From the NCBI GenBank assembly GCA_013416795.1, contig RQSC01000014.1:225597-289596 (forward strand): a DNA stretch of 64,000 bases, given 5' to 3'. Position numbers and translations under genes: made by a program. Positions 49,701 to 57,400 of this stretch are shown here, piece by piece. The first letter of the stretch is position 1. Each line of letters opens with the position of its first letter. Below the pieces are notes generated by a model. The model saw only the letters and a program-made list of their open reading frames with translations. It ran no database searches and had not been told where the DNA came from. The DNA comes from Prasinococcaceae sp. CCMP 1430. Lineage: Eukaryota > Prasinodermophyta > Palmophyllophyceae > Prasinococcales > Prasinococcaceae.

Positions 49701-50135
49701 GAGGTCATCAATGGCGGCGGCCACGGTGCCGCAGCGGATATGTGGTCGCTTGGCGTGCTGCTTTTCTTGATGCTTAGCGGCGACCTGCCCTTCGGCGCGC
49801 ACGGCGAAGACGAGATGAAGGTGTACAACCGCATCGTCGCTCGCGACTTCCGCACGCCCACGACCTGGTCGACGGCTGTCATCGACCTCATTGACCGCCT
49901 CCTCACCACGGACGAGCGCGAGCGCATCACGCTGCACCAGGCCAAGGCGCATGCGTTCTTCAAAGGCATGGACTGGGACGCGCTGGACGGCTTCCGCTCC
50001 TCGGTGCCGGCGGAAGCTGCGGACCGCGTTGAGAGGGTGATCGAGGCCAAGCAAGCGAACGACGCCCAGAACGAGGACCTCGTGGGCGCTGATGACTACA
50101 GCGGCGACGAGGCGTGGTTTGCAGGGCTGTGGTAG
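46740..50135 (+). CDS. PP2C phosphatase - tandem cyclic-nucleotide-binding - kinase-like fusion
   Basis: Single exon, 1131 residues, the architecture of the plant 'PP2C and cyclic nucleotide-binding/kinase domain' protein. MGCLQSKE is an N-myristoylation/palmitoylation start. The PP2C domain (~95-430) includes RGYYPESLHKKNQDTYC, CLFGVFDGHGENG (metal Asp present), GTTAITVMVQGRFIYVANVG, DSRAVVAE and IIIASDGVWEFLP. CNB-1 (~540-640) has IIRQGEHGEHFYIAGSG and FGELALMYNKPRAASVVARE. CNB-2 (~680-780) has IIRQGEIGERFFIIKEGKVV and FGERALLNDAPRAANVVASG. Both PBC loops keep Glu and Arg for cyclic-nucleotide contact. The kinase-like part (~810-1095) has LLEFLHREGVVFRGVCADTL, ALDFRFAKR and CGAPDYLAPEVI. 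HRD is replaced by FRG and DFG by DFR, and the beta-3 Lys is unclear, so it is probably a pseudokinase. Phosphatase activity regulated by cGMP or cAMP at a membrane is inferred. Confidence 0.93.
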   Translation: MGCLQSKEARPGLGHQHTGKGLSLSLVGNGHSAGQTHPGAGVFRVDSPADLLSSPSGSFSGPLTKKEIVSRITGSSETQRYEVPSEAGSYSLEYAYISQRGYYPESLHKKNQDTYCVQTAFRSPDCCLFGVFDGHGENGTPCAAFARDRITELLKAHRSLTSDPEEAYRDAFLEANKMLHRAYVDDSMSGTTAITVMVQGRFIYVANVGDSRAVVAERTLGGANGHPNGGGAEANGAAGRSPSFSRSSGSATCGKIANGAGRLRALDLSHDQTPFRRDECERVKKCGARVLTLDQLEGLKDPTVECWGEVEDEDDGDPPRLWATDGLYPGTAFTRSIGDMVAEKIGVIAEPEVLVRELTPANPFIIIASDGVWEFLPSQMVVDMVAKYDDPQEAARAVVQESYRLWLQYETRTDDITCIVIALKGLDMEVGAEAMPSPQVLRARSRSRKSIFDADEGFNSDSGSPKAVEQRRVRRSLSRAKRKAIEAIMSSAGADDGEPFVPPKLPPKTQLERVQIDEAVRSNFLFAHLTEEQRNRIFDLMEKRTVSPGELIIRQGEHGEHFYIAGSGRYDVLLHPESLDSPSKGSGGGNNDLGDTVHTYFANDDMKPCFGELALMYNKPRAASVVARERGELWALDRRAFRTVLMKASSNRELLKTLRNVEVLKALTAGELQRLADVMAEESYAAGEHIIRQGEIGERFFIIKEGKVVCTVREDPADEQEEPRVVLRLAATDLDPYFGERALLNDAPRAANVVASGAVKLLHIGRGTFEDVLGPLQHIIDSNRQRRETQARRASESRRALKRPSVTGVASVRRDQVKWLSHCYTTRTTSVGLVRVPRKKDPMTLIMSSKSAVSALGAQEALVREVSLYRELSSSLASRFVPPSVSNFSDSQYLCSLINCSAACTLDDLLFEPVAEHTARYYIASVLCLLEFLHREGVVFRGVCADTLLVDTGGHLQALDFRFAKRPGDAAEGRTFTLCGAPDYLAPEVINGGGHGAAADMWSLGVLLFLMLSGDLPFGAHGEDEMKVYNRIVARDFRTPTTWSTAVIDLIDRLLTTDERERITLHQAKAHAFFKGMDWDALDGFRSSVPAEAADRVERVIEAKQANDAQNEDLVGADDYSGDEAWFAGLW

Positions 50136-50525
50136 CGACGAATGCTGATGCTTCGCTTCTCTCCGCCGAGTCCTGTGCCCTTCCCTATACCATCAATCCC
50201 CACCACTCTATAATACGCCCCGTGCGAGGGTTGAACCCGAAGGCACGCGTGCGAACTCAATTAACATTGGACGAATCATTCATCGGTCTGACCGGGTCGG
50301 CACAGCACCTACGTCGCCGCCGTGTATGCACTCCCTCCCTCTGGCTCTAGCTAGAGCTCTCTCTCTCTCTCTAGTACTCTAGCTAGCAACGCAGCAACGT
50401 GTGGGCTGAAGAGGCCATGTCCGCACGGAACGCGCGCGAGGGCTATCAGCATGCTCAGGCGGATGGGGTGTCTGTTGCTCTGGAGCATGAAAGGCCCGAA
50501 TTTCAGAGAGACACGGGAGCGGAAG
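50136..50525. terminator. Convergent 3' region with CTAG-flanked CT repeat
   Basis: 390 bases between the PP2C fusion and the lumenal gene. CTAGCTAGAGCTCTCTCTCT continues as CT repeats into CTAGTACTCTAGCTAG (50347-50391), giving an imperfect inverted repeat around (CT)n. No gene. Function unknown. Confidence 0.4.
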
Positions 50526-51357
50526 CTACCTGCTGTACTCGAGCTCATAGAGAGGGTCGAGTTGTTTGGGGAGGCTCTTGGCGACCACGCAATCCTCAAC
50601 CCGCGGGTCACATGGATCAGGAAGCATCCTATAGTTGCGTTTGTAGAAATTGTCCAGTCGCTGCACGGGCGAGGAGCAGGTGTGCGTGGGGATGTGCGAG
50701 GGGTGTCAGCGCGAGGTGGGATGGGGGTGGGGTGACGTGTGTTGGGTGTGGGGGGGTGATGGGAGGGAGGGGGCACATCTGTCGGTGCCGCTGGCGCAGC
50801 CGCGCGCGCCTTGTGATAGACTGTACCTTTTGGTCGTTGTAAGCCTTGGGAAAGAGGGTCGCGACGCCGAGGCATATGCATGGGTCAGGCGGTGCGCTCG
50901 GGCCGCGACGAGAAGGCGCACAGCCGCGATGCGCGATGGCAAGCGCGCGGAAGCGAACGAGCGCACACATCGTTCTCGCGCTCACCTTGTTCTGCTCCGT
51001 CCGCGTACGGAGCGACTGAACGAGTGCGCTCGCGTTGGGATCGAAGTCAGGGTCCGGAAGCAGCGCTTTGCCGCTGCTGGTGCGGGCGCCACCCTCCTGC
51101 AGTCCCGGCTGCGCGTCGGCGCGGCCAGGCGTGGTACCGAGCGCTGCGGCGGCGGCGAGCACCGCAGCTTTAGCGAGCGCGGCCCGCCGCCTGCATGCGC
51201 CGCGGCAGGGCTCAGTCGGTGTCCAGTCGCAAGACGCGAGCGCCGCGCGCCTCCTGCACACCGACGCCAGGGCGCCGCCCGCCGCCCGTGGCGCGCGCAC
51301 CAGCCGCGATGGCGGCGCACGTGCGCGAAGTCGCAGTTGAGGCTGCGCGGCGCGCAT
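50526..51357 (-). CDS. Putative thylakoid-lumen protein with an 18-nt micro-exon
   Basis: Exons 51357-50986, 50844-50827 (18 bases, encoding AYNDQK) and 50660-50526, all phase 0, give 174 residues. The leader is Arg/Ala-rich (MRAAQPQLRLRARAPPSRLV) and ends in a hydrophobic AAVLAAAAALGTTPGRADA|Q lumenal processing site, preceded by CRRRAALAK (possible Tat-type RR). The mature protein is ~90 residues: GKALLPDPDFDPNASALVQS, LRTRTEQNKAYNDQKRLDNF, YKRNYRMLPDPCDPRVEDCV, VAKSLPKQLDPLYELEYSR. The NK.YNDQKRLDNFYKRNY core reads as one continuous amphipathic segment only if the micro-exon is included. It resembles uncharacterised algal/plant lumenal proteins, but I cannot name the family. Two cysteines could form a disulfide. 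Confidence 0.7.
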
Positions 51358-51599
51358 CGCGCGGGCGCCAAGGGCGGGCTCCTGGCGCGCCTGTGCACAG
51401 TGTGGCGTGTGCGGGCCACATGCTCCTTTTTGTTTTGTTTGCTTTTTTGACATGGACATGCACGGCGCGGCGTCCGCACCAGACCTCGCACACGAGGCGG
51501 TGCTGGCGGCGCGCTGCGTGAGTGGCGGGAAGGGAGGGTGGAGGGGGGGGGGCGAAGGGTCCATTGGGGTCGAGCCGGCGGGGTGCGGCTTTTGCGGCC
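51358..51599. promoter_or_regulatory. Bidirectional promoter region, lumenal protein / COQ3
   Basis: 242 bases with the T-rich 14-mer TTTTTGTTTTGTTT (51427-51440), identical to 42668-42681, followed by GCTTTTTTGACATGG. Promoter role inferred. Confidence 0.5.
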
Positions 51600-52859
51600 A
51601 TGTGGCTGGGCGCGCGCACCGCCGCCGCGGCGTTGTCGTCAGCATCGGCGGCAGTGGCGAGCGCGGCGGCGGGTGCGGCAGTGGCGGCACGAGGGGGGCG
51701 TGTGAGCGAGAGGCGCGTCGCAGGCGTGCTTGCCGCGGCCCGAGATGCGCAGACGAGGGGATTCGCCGGAGTGGATGGTAAAGAGGGGAATGAGCGCGGC
51801 CACAGCGTCGGTGGGGCCGCCGCCGCCGCCGACACTGCCGCCGCATCTGCTAAGACCGTCGACGCCGCGGAGATCTCCAAGTTTGCAGCGATGGCAGCGC
51901 AGTGGTGGGATGCAGATGGCGCTTTCAAGCCCCTGCTCCAGATGAGCGCGCCGCGCGTAGCCTTCCTGCGTGCTGCAGCGTGCAGGCACTTCGGGCGAGG
52001 TGCGTCGACCGCGTGAGCACGTTCATGTGCGCGCGTGCGTGCCTTTGCGTACTGTGCAGATTGCGCCCAGCGCTGACGCCCAACATCCACCCCGCAACCC
52101 ACGCAGACCGCGACGCGCTGCGGCCACTCGACGGACTGCGCGTGCTCGACGTGGGATGTGGCGGCGGGCTGCTGGCAGAGCCGCTCGCGCGGCTGGGAGC
52201 GCGCATGACTGCGGTCGATGCCGCGAGCGAGAGCGTCACCGTCGCCAAGGCGCACGCGGCTGAGTCTGACTCAGAGCTCGTGAGGGGCATTGAGTACTTG
52301 GGCGTGCCGGCCGAGGAGCTGGTAGCGGAGGGGAGGAATTTTGACCTAGTCACGAGCCTGGAGGTCATCGAGCACGTCAAGGACCCACAGGAGGTGAGAG
52401 CGGGTCGTCGTTGGCGTTGGCGTGGGTGTGCTCGCGCGTGTGTGTGGTGAGTGGTGGGGTCTGGATGGGAGGGGTGATACTGCTCATGTCTAGCGAAGAA
52501 ATGCATGTGTGCGAGGGGCTGACATGGTGGCGTCTGGGTTGACCTGCGCGCAGTTTCTGCGGGTGCTCCGGCGGCTGGTGGCGCCCGGCGGCGCGATGGC
52601 TCTGTCGACCATCAATCGCACACCGCGCTCGTATGCGATGGCCATCGGCGCGGCCGAGCACGTGCTCGGCATGGTGCCGGAGGGCACGCACGAGTGGCAC
52701 AAGTTCGTCGCGCCGGAAGAGCTCGCGGCCATGCTCGCGCGAGCTGACGCGGAGATGGTCGAGCTGGCGGGCATCGAGTACAGCGTGCTGGGGGGGAGGT
52801 GGGCACTGTCGGACGACACGGGGGTCAACTACATCTGCTTCGCCACGCCAGCGAGATGA
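51600..52859 (+). CDS. COQ3: Ubiquinone biosynthesis O-methyltransferase, mitochondrial
   Basis: SAM-dependent enzyme for both O-methylations in ubiquinone synthesis, mitochondrial matrix side of the inner membrane. Exons 51600-51999, 52107-52393 and 52554-52859 (phases 1 and 0) give 330 residues. An Ala/Ser/Arg mitochondrial leader precedes EISKFAAMAAQWWDADGAFK and HFGRDRDALRPLDGLRVLDV, the junction that fixes splice 1. Then follow GCGGGLLAEPLARLGARMTA (SAM motif I), FDLVTSLEVIEHVKDPQEFL (motif II), RLVAPGGAMALSTINRTPRS (motif III), and GTHEWHKFVAPEELAAMLAR. The order and motifs are those of COQ3/UbiG. Divergent from the lumenal gene by 242 bases. Confidence 0.94.
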
Positions 52860-52945
52860 TCCTGTACACTTGTCACTTGTACACATGAAACGATGAGTCA
52901 TTTGTTTGCTGTCCGTTTGTCTTTGTATTTCTAGGAGCAGGCGCG

Positions 52946-54140
52946 ATGCCGCTTCGCCACAGCCCGCGCCACGGCGGGCGCGGGGCGGGGCGCACGGCGG
53001 TGGTGGCGGCCGGTCGCGGGTGCGGTGGAGGGATTCGGGCGCCGTCGCGGGCGGAAGGGCATGCCGGTCGCCGCAGCGGCCACGCTTGTGGCGGCGGACG
53101 CGTCCCTGCGCGCTGCCCGGGCGCCGTCACGTCGTGCGGCCGCTGGTGCGGCCGCTGCGAGCGCGGCGGCGGCGTACCTGCTGCTCGTGCGCGTGCTGCG
53201 CTACCGGCGCGTCGCGCGCATCGCGCAGCTCGGCGGCACGTGACGCCGGGGAGCAAGCACTTCCGATGGCTGGCGAACGCTCCCAAAACGCTCGAGATGC
53301 CATGGCTGGACGGCAAGGCCATCGAGCTTGGCTTTTTCCGCACGTTCGCTGTGCCCACCATCGCGCGGCTGCTTTTGGCGACCGACGAGTTCAAGCGCGA
53401 CGCCGACAAGCGCGCAGAAGGCACGGACATTGTCTCGCCTGAGTCTGTGGAGCGGTCCAGCGAAAGTACGCGCGGCGAGGCCACCCTGCGCCGCCTCTTA
53501 GCCGTCCGTGGCAAGGACGAACTCTCGAAGAGCGACTACCTCTACATCCTATCCATCTTTGTCCTCGAGCCGCGCATGTGGATCGATGCGTACGAGTGGC
53601 GGCCCCTGCACAAGCATGAGCTCATCGCGCGCTGCAATTACTGGATAGAGGTGAGTCGCGCCGCGCTCGTCGCTGCCTGTCGCTGGCTGCGCACGCGCGT
53701 AGGAGTGCCATGCTGACGGAGCTCGCGCCTCCGTACCCGCGCGTGCCCTCGCCCGTACGCCTGCCTGCCCGGGCACGCGCCGGCAGGAGGGCAAGCGCAT
53801 GGGCATACCCGACATCCCCGCGACTCTCGAGGAGTTCCAGGTGTTCCAGCAGACGTACGAGGCGCAGCATATGCGCTTTCACCCGGACAGCCGCACTCTC
53901 TCTCTGGACGCCATCGATGTGTTCGCGCACGGCCTGCTGCCGCGCTGGATAGTGCGTCTCTGCCTGCCCGCGTTGCGCACCGCGGTGCTGGCACTTCTCG
54001 AGCCGCGCGTGGTGGCTGCGCTTGGGTTCAAGCAGCCGCCCGCGTCCGCGCGCGCGGCGTGCCGCGGCGCGCTGCGCCTGCGAGGGTGGCTCGTGCGCCA
54101 CTTCCTGCTGCCGCGGGCCGACGGGCGAGCCGAGACGTGA
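52946..54140 (+). CDS. MpaB-family (DUF2236-type) oxygenase, N-terminus uncertain
   Basis: Clear exons are ~53240-53650 and 53787-54140 (phase 0; GTGAGT donor, CAG acceptor). The conserved core is KAIELGFFRTFAVPTIARLL, GEATLRRLLAVRGKDELSKS, DYLYILSIFVLEPRMWIDAY, EWRPLHKHELIARCNYWIEE, GKRMGIPDIPATLEEFQVFQ and YEAQHMRFHPDSR, matching ER-bound/rubber-oxygenase-like MpaB proteins, which use haem. A likely membrane anchor with AYLLLVRVLRYRRVARIAQL (to 53240) lies in a different frame (start 53061) that stops at LGGT. One extra base near 53235-53245, or a short unseen intron, would join it. The alternative start in the core frame at 52946 gives an unconvincing Arg/Gly-rich leader. Substrate unknown; in fungi MpaB cleaves a prenyl side chain. 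Confidence 0.72.
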
Positions 54141-54467
54141 ACGACACAGGCGCTTTGTACTGTAACCCGACTGTATTTTGAAATCCACTTTGCGTCTCAA
54201 GACGAATGAAATATGACGTGGATGAAACGCAGAGTCCCTCTCGAAATTGTGGTATTCTGTGATTTATATCAAACCCGATGACATGCGATCAGCACTCTGC
54301 GCCTGTGCCGCGCGCGCAGCAGCCGCCGAGGGCGGGTGGCGGGGTGGGGAGTCGCCCGCGCGCGCGGCCGCCGGCGGCTTCGCTGCGATTGAGCGGGCTG
54401 GCAGCGGCAGGCGTCGCCGGGGTGTGGGAGGAGGAGGCAGAGGGCGGGGGTGGGGGAGCGGGGGCCG
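54141..54467. promoter_or_regulatory. Intergenic region upstream of GCN1
   Basis: 327 bases. An AT-rich patch (54165-54290, with GTATTTTGAAATCC and ATTCTGTGATTTATATC) is probably the 3' end of the MpaB gene; the rest is a GC-rich GCN1 leader. No gene. Confidence 0.4.
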
Positions 54468-57400
54468 ATGGAGCGGCAGGGATATGAGCTCGCGGCGGCA
54501 GCTCATGAGGCGTGCGCGGGGGGTGGGGGCGCCGATGCTGCGCAGCGCCGCGCGGTCGCGCTCATCCGTGCCGCTCCGGCGTGCGTTTCGCGCGAGCACG
54601 CCGCGTCGCTGGGGCGCGCGGTGCGCGCACTGTGCGCTGAGGGCGGCGAGGACGGCGAGGCCTTCCGCGCAGCGCTCCTAAAGATAGGGGCCAAGGCAGC
54701 AGCAGCGCTGCCTGCGACGTCGCCGCCGGCTGCGCGGGTCGCGCTCGTGCGCTGGGTGGCGTACGCTGCTGCCGGTGATGGCGCAGACGTTTCGGCCGCC
54801 ATAGCCACGCACACGGCCATGCTTGGCCAGATGTGGCGCACGGAGGGCGACTGCAAGTACGTGCTGCGTGTCGCCCTCGCGCCGATTTGCGCGTAGAATA
54901 GCGATCGTGCGCGATAGCGTGTGCGGGCGTGCTCATTGTCCGCGCAATAGCCGGCTGACAGCGTGCATGCGCTCGCGCTCGTGCTCCACGTCGCTTGTGC
55001 GCCATTTCGCGCGAGCAGGGCGTGGCGCGCGGCGTGCGGTGCGCTGTCTTCGTTGCTGCGCGGCCGCCCGGCGCTCGTGGATGCGTACGTCGCAGCTGCG
55101 ACTACGGGTGTCGCAAAGGGCGACCCGTCGCTCGTGGCGGCGCTCGCCGAGGCTTGGCGGCAGTGCGGCGGCACTGCGCCAGCACCCGCAGAGGCGATGG
55201 AGGCACTGCTCGCTTGCTGGTCGAAGCACGTGGCGGGAGCGGCGGCGCCCGTGGCTGAGGCAATCGATGCCTTTGCGCCACTCCTGTCGCTGGCGCCTGC
55301 CGAAGTGATGGACGCCACCGTAGCGCCCGCGCTGTGCAAGGCCATCAAAAAGAGCCCCCTGCTGGGAACCAGTGCCGCCGCGGGCGCGGTCGGCTTTGGC
55401 GGTGTGCGGGCGCGCGGCAACGTGGGCGGCTGTGTCGTCTCACTTGCGCAGGCGCTGGTGCCGGCCTGTCGTCATGCCAACGCGGAAGCGCGCGCAAGTG
55501 CGCTGCGCGCCTTGCGAGCTCTCGCCGCCGCAGCGTGTGCGTCGGGTGCAGAGGCTTCTGCGGCGTTCGCCGCCGAGGTCGTGGCCGGGCTTGAAGTCAA
55601 GCCCAAGCCCACTGACGTCAAGCAGCGTGCAGCGACATACACGTGCGCCGGTGTGGGTGCCGCGTGCTACGGGGGCGCCGCAGGCTCGCCGCCCCAAGCT
55701 GTGCTCGAAGGCGCGCTCGACGCGCTCGCAGCTCAGTGCGCAGCCGAGAAAAATGAGGACGCGCGCGTCGCTCTGGTCGAGGCCATCGAAGCGTGGCTCG
55801 GCGCTTGCGGCGAGGGTGGCGCTGGCGCGCTTTCACAGGCCCTTGTGGGCGCATTGGTGGCAGGGGCGGAAAGCAAGGGCGATTCCGGTCGACGCGCGTT
55901 TCTGCGCTGCGCGCACCGAGCGGCAGTCGCATGCGCGCCTGCTGCCGCGGGTGAGCTCGCGCCGCTCGTGCCATCGCTGGTGAAGACGGCACAGTCGGCC
56001 GCATCCAAGCCGGCATTCCGCGGCGACGGCGCGCACGCGCTCGCCGCGTTGCTCCGCGTGGGCCTGCTGACCCCCGGCGCCCTCGCTGGCAAGAACGTGT
56101 TCGCGGAGACGGTGCTTGCTAAGGATGGTGTGCTGTTGGCAGCGGCCACTGCCGCCAAGTTCGCCGACGCGGAGGCGCTGGCGCTGTTGGACGCCTGTCG
56201 CTGTACATCGCTCGCTGCGTCCAATGTCGAGCTCAAGGTCCCCGCAGCTGCGACTGCCGCTGCCCACAGGCTTCTCGCGCTATTGGCTGTGCACCCGCGC
56301 GCACGCGTGCAAGCGAGCGCGCTGGCGGCGCTCGCTGAGGCTGCTTCTGGGCGCGCCGACGTCACGGAAGCCCTTCTGATCGACCTGAAGCACTGGATGG
56401 ACGTCTATGGCGCGCGTGCACACGAAGGTGCCGCTACCGCCACCGAGGCGGTACTGTTTGCGCTCGACGATGACAGTGACGACGAGGCCGCGCCCTCGCC
56501 TCTGGCATTCGAGCGGGCGCTGTGGGCAGCTGCATGCCCGGCGAAGGGCGCAAGAACGGGCACAAGCTCCACGGCCGGCGCGGTGCCAGTTGTCGCTTCC
56601 GGCGTGGGAGCGTTCGTCGCGTTCTTGCTTGCTGCAGGCCACCCGACCGTGGCGAAGGCCAAGGTGAGCAAGCGTGTGTGGAAGCACGTCGTGCGCGCGT
56701 ATGGCCACGCATCAGACGATGCCGTCGCCCTGGTGGATGCGTCGCTCCAGGTGCTCGCAGCGGACGGCGGCCCTCTGTTTGCGGCCGATTCAACGACACG
56801 CGCAGCGGCGGGCGGGGCGCTTGGGGGGCTGGTGGCTATCGCAGGGGAAAAAGGCGGCGTGGCCGTGTCTGCACGCCTTGCCAAGGTGACGGCGTCGGCC
56901 GCCGACGCGCATGCCGCGCTAACCGAGGGTGAGATTGTCTCGTACAATACACCGCCCACCGTGCTACCTGAAGAGATGATGAGTGCCTCAGCCGTGGCAG
57001 CCATGGCCGCTGCCGACACTGGACTAGTAGCCGTGTCCAAGGGGGAAGAAAAGAAGGAAAAGAAGCCTAGCATCCTGGTACGCATGTCGCCGTGCTTTTG
57101 CGCGCATCCGCCTGCGCCCGGCCCGCCCCGCGCGTGCGAGCCTGCGCGTGCAGGGTAGGTGATCGCGTCATTGCTGACTGGGCCTCGCACTCATTCCACG
57201 TAGGCCAAGATGGACAAGGCCAAGTCTAAGAAAGACAAGAAGGACAAGCCGACCAAGTCGAGTGGACTTATGAGCAAGGACAGGAGCGCGGCGTCGGCTG
57301 CGGCAGCCTCCGCGGGCAAAAAGACCGACAAGGAGCTCCACCGCGAGGCGCGGCTCAAGGAGCAAGCCGAAAACACCAGGAAGGTTGAGGAGGTCACATT

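Noticed and set aside
46740-50135. Calling the fusion a cGMP-dependent protein kinase (PKG)
   Set aside because: N-terminal PP2C is diagnostic, and the kinase part has FRG and DFR in place of HRD and DFG.
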